Assembly: GCA_015490315.1 (NCBI GenBank)
Contig: WFYB01000096.1
Span: forward strand, 1-8,684
DNA from: Sulfurovum sp.
Lineage (GTDB): Bacteria; Campylobacterota; Campylobacteria; Campylobacterales; Sulfurovaceae
DNA: 8,684 nt
Direction of reading: 5' to 3'
Of the stretch, positions 1-5,563 are shown in pieces. Position 1 is the stretch's first letter, and every line of letters begins with the position of its first letter. Under the pieces are notes generated by a model, which saw only the letters and a program-made list of their open reading frames with translations, was not told the origin of the DNA and ran no database searches. Both the position numbers and the translations under genes were made by a program.

Positions 1-2
1 AA

Positions 3-473
3 GAGATCCAGTTTAGAGGATATGCCATCGAGTTTCGTATCAATGCGGAAGATCCGCAAAAAGAGTTTATGCCATCCTTTGGTACGATAGGTGAATATTT
101 GACGCCGGGTGGTCCCGGTGTCAGACTGGATACAGGTATTTACGGCGGCTACGCCATTCCGCCGCACTATGATTCCATGGTTGCAAAACTGATTGTCTGG
201 GCGCTTGATTGGGATGGCGTTATTCACAAAGCAAAAAGGGCTTTGGATGAATACTATATAGAAGGCATTAAAACAAATTTGCCTTTGCACAGGGCGATTG
301 TGGAAAATACTGAGTTCAAAGAGGGCAAATTTACCACAGCCTTTCTTGACAGGTTCGCTGATGAGTTTGCATTGCTGAGTACCATTGCCCCGACAAATGG
401 AGAGGATACGACTTCATTTATGTCACGTTTGATACAGAAAGGGTTGATGACGATAAAGGGGGATATGCTGTAG
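3..473 (+). CDS. Biotin carboxylase subunit (AccC / pyruvate carboxylase subunit A type), C-terminal part, 5' end outside window
   Basis: This is the last 156 codons of an open frame that enters from the left edge and ends with TAG at 471-473. The product would be the ATP-grasp subunit that carboxylates biotin on a carrier protein, feeding acetyl-CoA carboxylase or a two-subunit pyruvate carboxylase. The visible part is the biotin carboxylase C-terminal domain: the EFRINAEDP block (its Arg matches the family's active-site Arg, R338 in E. coli AccC), then MPSFGTIGEYLTPGGPGVR, the PPHYDSMVAKLIVW block and IKTNLPLHRAI. Two oddities: the usual Gly-His-Ala before the RINAED block reads Gly-Tyr-Ala, and the protein runs roughly 36 residues past the point where E. 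coli AccC ends. The longer tail fits the ~480-residue PycA-like proteins of Campylobacterota better than a ~450-residue AccC, but the fragment alone cannot decide. The family is certain; the exact complex is inferred. Confidence 0.88.
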   Translation, partial: EIQFRGYAIEFRINAEDPQKEFMPSFGTIGEYLTPGGPGVRLDTGIYGGYAIPPHYDSMVAKLIVWALDWDGVIHKAKRALDEYYIEGIKTNLPLHRAIVENTEFKEGKFTTAFLDRFADEFALLSTIAPTNGEDTTSFMSRLIQKGLMTIKGDML

Positions 474-481
474 CGGGAGAG

Positions 482-496
482 AAGGCAGTGTGCCTT
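482..496. other. Perfect inverted repeat between convergent genes
   Basis: AAGGCA, a 3-base loop GTG, then TGCCTT forms a 6-bp perfect stem; GAG/CTC flanks extend it to 9 bp with one bulged base. It lies between the biotin carboxylase stop (473) and the rpoD stop codon (495-497), overlapping the latter. The position suits a bidirectional transcription stop for two converging genes. There is no T-tract after the stem on either strand, so it is not a textbook intrinsic terminator. Confidence 0.35.
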
Positions 497-2342
497 ACTC
501 CTCAATGTAGTTCTTGAGTTTTCTTCCTACTTTTGGGTGTTTGAGTTTTTTGATAGCGCTGCTTTCGATTTGTCTTACCCGTTCACGGGTGACGTTGAGC
601 TCTTTTCCGATCTCTTCGAGGGTGCGGTCACTCTCGTCTTCAAGGAGTCCGAAACGCATACGGATGACTGCTTTCTCTCTCTCGTTAAGCTGGTCGAGTA
701 CTTCGTCTATCTGGTTGTTGAGGTCATCTTTGAGGACGACATCGGTTGGGCTGAGGGTTGTTTTGTCCTCAATGAAGTCTCCAAATCTTCCATCGTCTTC
801 ATCACCTACCGGAGTTTCGAGTGAGACCGGCTCTTTTGTGATCTTGATGACGTTTTTGACCTTGTCGACAGAGAGCCCCACCTCTTTGGCAATGGTCTCA
901 AGGTCAGGTTCTTTACCGGTCTCCTGCAGGTGTTTACGGATGATCTTGTTGATGCGGTTGATCGTCTCGATCATGTGGATCGGGATACGGATGGTACGTG
1001 CCTGATCGGCGATGGCACGGCTGATCGCCTGACGTATCCACCATGTCGCATAGGTGGAGAACTTGTAGCCTTTCTCGTACTCAAACTTATCAACCGCCTT
1101 CATCAGTCCGATATTCCCCTCCTGAATGAGGTCAAGGAACGGCAGACCGCGATTGGTGTAACGTTTGGCGATGGAGACCACCAGACGGAGGTTGGACTTT
1201 GCCATACGTGTTTTGGCTTTTTCACTCTTGGCTTTCCCTTGACGGATCTGGTTGAGGATCTCCTGAAGCTTCTCTTCGCTCAGGTCGAAGCCGCCTTTAC
1301 TTGCCTCTCTGGTCTCAAAGAGCTTTTTGATCTCTACATAGGTACTGACCATCGTGGTCTCCGGCACAGCATCTATGATATCCTCTTTGTCCATGTTGAT
1401 GATGTTGTCGAGAATCTTCTGGTGGTTGGCACGGAGTGTGTCGTTGAAGAGCGGTAGTTTGTACTCGAGACGCTTGAGCTCTTTGTCGAAGCTGTCATCG
1501 GATGTTAGTGCCGTCTCCATTGCCTTGACCAGTTCGTTGATGAGCTTGGAGGTCGGTCCCAGATTGAGAAGTGCCGCTTTGAGCTGCTCTTTTTTGAAAG
1601 CGATCTTGAGACGCTCATGGAAGACTTTGACCGGATCGCTCTCTTTTTCAAGGAACTCATCGAGTCCTTCACGTGCCTTCATCCACTCTTTTTTGGCTTT
1701 CTCAAGCTGTTTGAAGCTCTCTACGACCTGCTTGACACGTTTGTCATCCTTAGGTGACGTATTGCTCTCTTCACCCTCTTCGCTCTCTTCTTTGTCCGCA
1801 TCACCTTTGTCATCTTCAAAGCTCTTAAAGAGCTCTTTGACACGGCGTTCACGATTGAGCAGGGGCTCTTTGTAGTTGAGGATATAGTCGATCAGATAGG
1901 GTACCGAACAGATCGCGTCGATGATGATCTCTTCACCCTCTTCGATCTGCTTGGAGAGTTCGACCTCCTCCTCTTTGGTGAGCAGAGGGATCTTCCCCAT
2001 TTCACGCAGATACATACGTACCGGTGAGTCCGAACGGCTCCACTCGAGCAGTTCCTTCTCTTTGTTCAGGTCGAACTCATCCTCTTCATTGCCGCCTTCG
2101 GCAAGACGCTTTCTGGCATCTTCGCGTTTTTGACTCTCTTTGCCGGTAAGGTACTTGGCATATTCAGAAGCAGATACGACATCGACCTTGGCATCTTCTG
2201 CCATTTTGTAAATCTTCTTTGCCTGTGCGGCGGTAGGTGCTTTGGAGAACTCTTTGGCGATATTTTCAAAGGTAACGATATCACCTTTTTTCTTGCTTTT
2301 AAATAGTTCTTCTATCTTTTTCATAGTGTCGGTAGCTGCCAT
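495..2342 (-). CDS. rpoD: RNA polymerase primary sigma factor RpoD (sigma-70)
   Basis: The 615-residue product directs core RNA polymerase to housekeeping promoters; its length is close to E. coli RpoD (613). Domains in order: region 1.1 at about 7-65; region 1.2 at about 103-135 (SDSPVRMYLREMGKIPLLT); a long non-conserved insert at about 140-370, with a very acidic stretch near 177-194; region 2 at about 372-447, with the core-binding and -10 recognition blocks (NLRLVVSIAKRY, GLPFLDLIQEGNIGLMKAVDKF, YATWWIRQAISRAI); region 3 at about 457-535; region 4 at about 548-613, with the -35-binding helix-turn-helix (TLEEIGKELNVTRERVRQIE, 574-592). The large insert and region 1.1 mark a group 1 sigma. 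Start: ATG at 2342 has AAGGA five bases upstream; the alternative ATG at codon 7 lacks one. It is divergent from leuD and convergent with the biotin carboxylase gene. Confidence 0.97.
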   Translation of the reverse strand: MAATDTMKKIEELFKSKKKGDIVTFENIAKEFSKAPTAAQAKKIYKMAEDAKVDVVSASEYAKYLTGKESQKREDARKRLAEGGNEEDEFDLNKEKELLEWSRSDSPVRMYLREMGKIPLLTKEEEVELSKQIEEGEEIIIDAICSVPYLIDYILNYKEPLLNRERRVKELFKSFEDDKGDADKEESEEGEESNTSPKDDKRVKQVVESFKQLEKAKKEWMKAREGLDEFLEKESDPVKVFHERLKIAFKKEQLKAALLNLGPTSKLINELVKAMETALTSDDSFDKELKRLEYKLPLFNDTLRANHQKILDNIINMDKEDIIDAVPETTMVSTYVEIKKLFETREASKGGFDLSEEKLQEILNQIRQGKAKSEKAKTRMAKSNLRLVVSIAKRYTNRGLPFLDLIQEGNIGLMKAVDKFEYEKGYKFSTYATWWIRQAISRAIADQARTIRIPIHMIETINRINKIIRKHLQETGKEPDLETIAKEVGLSVDKVKNVIKITKEPVSLETPVGDEDDGRFGDFIEDKTTLSPTDVVLKDDLNNQIDEVLDQLNEREKAVIRMRFGLLEDESDRTLEEIGKELNVTRERVRQIESSAIKKLKHPKVGRKLKNYIEE

Positions 2343-2347
2343 GATAG

Positions 2348-2352
2348 TCCTT
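2348..2352 (-). promoter_or_regulatory. Ribosome binding site of rpoD
   Basis: On the minus strand this reads AAGGA, five bases before the ATG at 2340-2342. It supports that start over the ATG six codons further in, which has no purine-rich motif at a usable distance. Confidence 0.7.
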
Positions 2353-2371
2353 GAAATGTGGGGTGGATTTC

Positions 2372-2391
2372 ATCAGATAATGTATCAGATA
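2372..2391. repeat. 8-bp direct repeat in the rpoD leader
   Basis: ATCAGATA occurs at 2372-2379 and 2384-2391, a 12-bp period, between the proposed rpoD -10 box and its ribosome binding site. It would lie in the 5' untranslated region of the rpoD transcript. The role is unknown and chance occurrence in AT-rich DNA is possible. Confidence 0.5.
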
Positions 2392-2402
2392 TATTGAAGT
2401 GG

Positions 2403-2408
2403 ATTATA
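2403..2408 (-). promoter_or_regulatory. -10 element of an rpoD promoter
   Basis: The minus strand reads a perfect TATAAT here, about 60 bases before the rpoD start codon. No good -35 hexamer sits at 16-18 bases; the upstream sequence is A/T-tract rich instead, as in many Campylobacterota sigma-70 promoters. A perfect minus-strand TTGACA lies further up at 2440-2445, but 31 bases from this box, too far to pair with it in the standard way. Confidence 0.5.
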
Positions 2409-2420
2409 CCCAAATTTTTT

Positions 2421-2444
2421 AAATTTGTGAGCCGAAATTTGTCA
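2421..2444 (+). repeat. Direct repeat AAATTTGT(G/C)A overlapping the leuD -35
   Basis: AAATTTGTGA at 2421-2430 and AAATTTGTCA at 2435-2444 match in 9 of 10 bases with a 14-bp period. The second copy contains the proposed leuD -35 hexamer. Such spacing could hold a regulator site; no regulator is known to me for it. Confidence 0.5.
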
Positions 2445-2467
2445 AATTCTCTTTTTTTGGCTATAAT
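2439..2467 (+). promoter_or_regulatory. Sigma-70 promoter for leuD-leuB and possibly downstream genes
   Basis: TTGTCA (5 of 6 matches to TTGACA) at 2439-2444, a 17-base spacer holding a run of seven T, then a perfect TATAAT at 2462-2467. This is the best promoter match in the window. It predicts a start near 2474 and a leader of about 39 bases before the leuD TTG. A small hairpin (stem CGGGG/CTCCG with one G-U pair, 2482-2496) lies in that leader before the ribosome binding site. Confidence 0.75.
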
Positions 2468-2500
2468 CGCGAAAATTTTTACGGGGCTACACTCCGATCT

Positions 2501-2506
2501 AAAGGA
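2501..2506 (+). promoter_or_regulatory. Ribosome binding site fixing the TTG start of leuD
   Basis: AAAGGA ends six bases before the TTG at 2513-2515. No ATG or GTG lies in frame near this site, so it is the main evidence that translation starts at a TTG codon. Confidence 0.75.
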
Positions 2507-2512
2507 CAGAAC

Positions 2513-3019
2513 TTGCAAGGTAAAGTTTGGAAATTCGGCGATAATATCGATACAGATCTTATTATCGCGGCACGCTATCTCAACACCAGTGAGCCAAAAG
2601 AGCTGGCAAAACACGTCATGGAAGATGCAGACCCAGAGTTCGTCTCCAAGATGAGTGAAGGAGATATCATCGTAGCCGGAGAGAATTTCGGGTGCGGTTC
2701 GAGCCGAGAGCATGCTCCCATCGCACTCAAAGCTGCAGGGATCAATGCTGTCATAGCACCGACATTTGCCCGTATCTTCTATAGAAACGCGTTTAATATG
2801 GGGCTGCCTATCTTCGAGCTCAAAGAGGCTGACGAGATCAACGAAGGTGATGTGGTACGCGTCGATATGGACAGCGGAGAGGTGATCAATGTCACACAGG
2901 GCAAGAGCTACAAGTTTACGCCGATTCCGGAGTTTATGCAGGAGTTGGTGGATGCAGGCGGACTGATCGCGTATGCCAAAAAAGAGATCGCCCAAAAACA
3001 AGCACAAGAGAGAGGATAA
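2513..3019 (+). CDS. leuD: 3-isopropylmalate dehydratase small subunit LeuD
   Basis: With the large subunit LeuC (not in this window), the product isomerises 2-isopropylmalate to 3-isopropylmalate, the second step of leucine synthesis, in the cytosol. The 168-residue protein is the aconitase swivel domain of the short type shared with archaeal homologues, not the ~200-residue E. coli type. Visible motifs: DNIDTDLI at 10-17, and GENFGCGSSREHAPIALKAAG at 56-76 followed by VIAPTFARIFYRNAFNMGLP. The short type also includes homoaconitase and methylmalate dehydratase small subunits, but the adjacent leuB argues for leucine synthesis. It starts with TTG, supported by AAAGGA six bases upstream and a strong promoter. 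leuB follows after 2 bases. Confidence 0.95.
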   Translation: MQGKVWKFGDNIDTDLIIAARYLNTSEPKELAKHVMEDADPEFVSKMSEGDIIVAGENFGCGSSREHAPIALKAAGINAVIAPTFARIFYRNAFNMGLPIFELKEADEINEGDVVRVDMDSGEVINVTQGKSYKFTPIPEFMQELVDAGGLIAYAKKEIAQKQAQERG

Positions 3020-3021
3020 GC

Positions 3022-4089
3022 ATGAGAAGTTACAAAATAGGTGTCATCAAAGGGGACGGTATCGGTCCTGAGATCGTCGATGAGGCGATTAAAGTGCTTG
3101 ATGCTGTCTCGGTTGCACAGGGATTCAACCTCAAATATGATGAGTTTTTGCTTGGCGGTGCGGCGATCGATGAGACCGGTGTACCGCTTCCTGAAGAGAC
3201 AATCCAGGGTGTCAAGAAGTGTGATGCTGTCCTTTTTGGTGCGATCGGCGGACCAAAGTGGGACAATTTGGAGCGACACCTCAGACCCGAGACCGGACTG
3301 CTTGGACTGCGTAAAGAGATGGGCACCTTCGCCAACCTGCGACCGGCGATGGTCTATGATGAGCTTGTCAATGCCTCAAGCCTCAAGCCCTCTGTGATCC
3401 AGGGGGTTGATATCATGGTGGTTCGTGAGCTTACGGGAGGTATCTATTTTGGGCAGCCCAGAGAGCTTCATGAGGACAAAGCATTCAATACGATGGTCTA
3501 TACCAAAGAAGAGGTAGAGCGTATCGCCAGAGTCGCTTTCGATATCGCGATGAAGCGTGACAAGCGTGTCTGCTCGGTAGACAAAGCCAATGTGCTCGAG
3601 GTCAGCCAGTTCTGGAGAGAGATCGTCGAAGAGATCGCCAAAGAGTATCCGGAAGTGGAGCTCAGCCACATGTACGTGGACAATGCAGCGATGCAGTTGA
3701 TCCGTGATCCTAAACAGTTTGATGTTATCCTTACAGGCAATATTTTTGGGGATATCCTCTCAGATGCAGCTTCGATGCTCAGCGGCTCTATCGGGCTGCT
3801 GCCAAGTGCGAGTACCGGCAAAGGGGTGGGCCTCTATGAACCTATCCACGGCTCAGCTCCCGATATCGCAGGGCAGGGGATCGCCAACCCGCTTGCGACC
3901 ATATCGAGTGCGAGTATGATGCTGCGTTATGCGCTTGGAGAAGAGGAAGCTGCCGACAAGATCGACAATGCGATCAAAAAAGCACTTGCAGAGGGGTACC
4001 GTACAGGTGACCTGGCAGATTACGATGCCAAAGAGATCGTAACCTGTTCGGAGATGGGTGATATCGTAGCTGACTACGCAAGCAGATAA
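3022..4089 (+). CDS. leuB: 3-isopropylmalate dehydrogenase LeuB
   Basis: The product oxidatively decarboxylates 3-isopropylmalate with NAD+ to 2-oxoisocaproate, the third step of leucine synthesis; the enzyme acts as a cytosolic homodimer. It has 355 residues, the normal family length. Visible: KGDGIGPEIV at 10-19; substrate-binding Arg97, Arg107 and Arg135; VRELTGGIYFG with Tyr142; Lys188 in VDKAN; and metal-binding Asp220, Asp244 and Asp248 in the YVDNAAMQL and NIFGDILSDAASM blocks. All key residues match the Thermus enzyme with a constant offset of three. The cofactor loop GLYEPIHGSAPDIAG (270-284) has the Asp281 typical of NAD rather than NADP use. Its ATG follows the leuD stop by 2 bases, with AGAGGA five bases upstream, so the two are translated from one message. 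Confidence 0.98.
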   Translation: MRSYKIGVIKGDGIGPEIVDEAIKVLDAVSVAQGFNLKYDEFLLGGAAIDETGVPLPEETIQGVKKCDAVLFGAIGGPKWDNLERHLRPETGLLGLRKEMGTFANLRPAMVYDELVNASSLKPSVIQGVDIMVVRELTGGIYFGQPRELHEDKAFNTMVYTKEEVERIARVAFDIAMKRDKRVCSVDKANVLEVSQFWREIVEEIAKEYPEVELSHMYVDNAAMQLIRDPKQFDVILTGNIFGDILSDAASMLSGSIGLLPSASTGKGVGLYEPIHGSAPDIAGQGIANPLATISSASMMLRYALGEEEAADKIDNAIKKALAEGYRTGDLADYDAKEIVTCSEMGDIVADYASR

Positions 4090-4094
4090 GTGTA

Positions 4095-4119
4095 AAATTA
4101 GAAATTAGAAATTAGAAAT
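4095..4119 (+). repeat. Heptanucleotide tandem repeat (AAATTAG), 3.6 copies
   Basis: Three exact copies of AAATTAG (4095-4101, 4102-4108, 4109-4115) followed by AAAT. The tract fills most of the 38-bp gap between the leuB stop and the purU start and ends 8 bases before the ATG, where a ribosome binding site would be expected. Copy-number slippage here would change the leader, not the reading frame. Confidence 0.9.
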
Positions 4120-4127
4120 GGGTGTGT

Positions 4128-4964
4128 ATGGAAAATAGGGCACGGGTGCTTATCGACTGTGATGATGCCAAGGGTTTGGTCTATAAGATTTCGAAAGTCT
4201 TTTATGACCGCGATCTCAATATCGATTCCAACCGGGAGTTTGTTGATAAAGAGAACGGGCGTTTTTTTATGCGCAGTGTAGTCACAGGCAGCTTTGATAT
4301 CGAGGAGCTTGACCGTGCGCTTAGAGAGATAGCGCCTCAGGATGCCCATATCAGGGTCATCCCGCCAAGAGAGAAGAAGATCGTTATCCTTGCGACCAAA
4401 GAGTCTCATGCTTTGGGTGATATCCTCATTCGTCATGCGGCAGGAGAGCTGGGAGCAAGTATCGAATGTGTTATAGCCAATCACGATACACTCAGAGACC
4501 TTGTCGAGCGTTTTGATATCCCTTTTATCCACATTTCAGCCGAAGGGTTGAGCAGAGAAGCACACGAAGCCAAGGTGATGGCTGAGATCGACAGACACAG
4601 CTTCGACTATATTGTCCTTGCCAAATATATGCGTATCCTCACCCCGGCTTTTGTCGCAGCATACCCTGAGAAGATTATCAATATCCATCACTCCTTCCTT
4701 CCTGCATTTATCGGTGCCAACCCCTACAAACAGGCCTATGAGCGCGGTGTGAAGATCATCGGTGCGACGGCACACTTTGTTACGGATGATCTGGATGAAG
4801 GGCCCATCATCGCTCAGGATGTGATCCCTGTCAACCACCGTTTCGAATGGAGAGATATGCAGCGTGCAGGTCGAGATGTCGAAAAGACAGTACTCTCGCG
4901 TGCACTTGATCTTGTGTTGCATGACCGTGTTTTTGTCAATGGCAATAAAACGATTGTTTTCTAA
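4128..4964 (+). CDS. purU: Formyltetrahydrofolate deformylase PurU
   Basis: The product hydrolyses 10-formyltetrahydrofolate to formate and tetrahydrofolate, balancing one-carbon pools and supplying formate, for example for PurT in purine synthesis. It has 278 residues (E. coli PurU 280). An N-terminal ACT domain, a site for amino-acid control in the family, spans about 6-80 (VLIDCDDAKGLVYKISKVFY, then FVDKENGRFFMRSVV). The formyltransferase-fold hydrolase domain spans about 84-278, with KYMRILTP, the catalytic block INIHHSFLPAFIGANPY (Asn185, His187) and AHFVTDDLDEGPII (Asp223). These match the Asn-His-Asp triad of PurN/PurU enzymes. Start choice: ATG at 4128; a GTG two codons upstream (4122) is in frame but gives a poorer match to family N-termini. 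Neither has a strong Shine-Dalgarno; the leader is the AAATTAG repeat. Confidence 0.94.
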   Translation: MENRARVLIDCDDAKGLVYKISKVFYDRDLNIDSNREFVDKENGRFFMRSVVTGSFDIEELDRALREIAPQDAHIRVIPPREKKIVILATKESHALGDILIRHAAGELGASIECVIANHDTLRDLVERFDIPFIHISAEGLSREAHEAKVMAEIDRHSFDYIVLAKYMRILTPAFVAAYPEKIINIHHSFLPAFIGANPYKQAYERGVKIIGATAHFVTDDLDEGPIIAQDVIPVNHRFEWRDMQRAGRDVEKTVLSRALDLVLHDRVFVNGNKTIVF

Positions 4965-4976
4965 TAATTAGGACGC

Positions 4977-4997
4977 AAAATGAACAAAGTCCATTTT
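4977..4997 (+). other. AT-rich hairpin after purU
   Basis: AAAATG and CATTTT pair across an inner AC/GT pair with one mismatch and an AAA loop, followed by a further T and TCT. It lies 12 bases after the purU stop, so it could be a weak terminator, and it would also hide the ATG at 4980 of the small ORF. The stem is poor in G-C pairs. Confidence 0.3.
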
Positions 4998-5078
4998 TCT
5001 ACGCTGTCGCTGAGACCTCTTCGGCAGAGTGCCCATGCGACTAGTCGCATTTTAGGCGAAGCAATATGTTCAATATAG
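4980..5078 (+). CDS. Possible 32-residue small ORF overlapping the trmL start
   Basis: ATG at 4980 is preceded by TTAGGA with a 6-base gap, the right spacing for a ribosome binding site, and the frame stays open to TAG at 5076-5078, 13 bases into trmL. The predicted peptide starts MNKVHFSTLSLRPLRQ; it is short, basic and without a membrane segment or known motif. It could be a leader peptide coupling translation to trmL, or just an open frame through a palindrome-rich spacer. I do not recognise it, and its length gives little statistical support. Confidence 0.25.
   Translation: MNKVHFSTLSLRPLRQSAHATSRILGEAICSI
5035..5050. repeat. 16-bp perfect palindrome upstream of trmL
   Basis: ATGCGACTAGTCGCAT reads the same on both strands. 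As RNA it folds to a 6-bp stem with a CTAG loop, followed by TTTT (5050-5053). It could be a short terminator, a protein-binding site or part of a repeated palindromic element. A second imperfect stem (CTGTCG/CGGCAG, about 5004-5026) lies just before it. Confidence 0.6.
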
Positions 5079-5563
5079 TGTTAGTCGAGCCACAGATTCC
5101 GCAGAATACGGGGACGATCGGGAGGTTGTGTGTCAATCTGGGGGCGACACTGCATCTGATCAAGCCGCTTGGGTTTGATATTGATGATAAGGCGGTCAAG
5201 CGGGCAGGGCTGGACTACTGGAAGCAGCTTGATCTTGTCGTTTGGGAGTCTCTTGAAGATTTCCTATCTGCTCATCCTGTCGATAACCATACTTACATGG
5301 CAACGACCAAGACGGACAATCTCTACTTCAATGCCAACTTCCAAAAGGGTGACTACATCCTCTTTGGATCAGAGACCAAAGGGATCGATGAACGCCTGCT
5401 ACTTGAGCATCCAGATCAGTGTATCACCATCCCTATGGGCGGCAAGGGACGAAGTCTCAACCTTGGTGTGAGTGTCGGTATCGTCACCTATGAGGCACTG
5501 CGCCAGAACTATGAAGGGTTTGAGAAGATCACCATAGCCAATTCACTGGAGCTGTCATCATGA
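5066..5563 (+). CDS. trmL: tRNA (cytidine/uridine-34 2'-O)-methyltransferase TrmL
   Basis: The product methylates the ribose of the wobble base in certain leucine tRNAs using S-adenosylmethionine. It has 165 residues, the length of the minimal SPOUT-fold TrmL/YibK proteins that work as knotted dimers without an extra RNA-binding domain. Motif 1 is at the N-terminus (VEPQIPQNTGTIGRLC, with Asn14 and Arg20), motif 2 is YILFGSETKGI, and motif 3 is IPMGGKGRSLNLGVSVGIVTYEALRQ, which builds the knot and the cofactor site. The usual SLNLSNSVA core reads SLNLGVSVG here, an unusual but conservative variant. The start ATG has only a weak AGG ten bases upstream. The TGA stop overlaps the ATG of the next small gene, and the gene follows purU after about 100 bases. 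Confidence 0.94.
   Translation: MFNIVLVEPQIPQNTGTIGRLCVNLGATLHLIKPLGFDIDDKAVKRAGLDYWKQLDLVVWESLEDFLSAHPVDNHTYMATTKTDNLYFNANFQKGDYILFGSETKGIDERLLLEHPDQCITIPMGGKGRSLNLGVSVGIVTYEALRQNYEGFEKITIANSLELSS

Noticed and set aside
930..1457. 175-codon plus-strand frame, and others at 514-1005 and 1354-1875
   Set aside because: They lie wholly antisense to rpoD, whose reading frame encodes every conserved sigma region; the antisense peptides are low-complexity, Ser/Leu-rich shadows with no domain.
2482..2496. Riboswitch or attenuator in the leuD leader
   Set aside because: Only one 5-bp hairpin with a G-U pair in a ~39-base leader; no run of leucine codons, no leader peptide and no terminator to act on.
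2321..3007. 228-codon minus-strand frame across leuD and the rpoD/leuD promoter region
   Set aside because: It is antisense to a well-supported leuD, reads through both promoters and the rpoD start, and has no motif or ribosome binding site.
4122..4127. GTG at 4122 as the purU start
   Set aside because: In frame, but it adds only Met-Cys, has no better ribosome binding site and an ATG two codons later fits the family N-terminus.
4098..4532. 144-codon minus-strand frame opposite purU, and 4536-4922
   Set aside because: Shadows of purU, whose catalytic motifs are intact in the forward frame.
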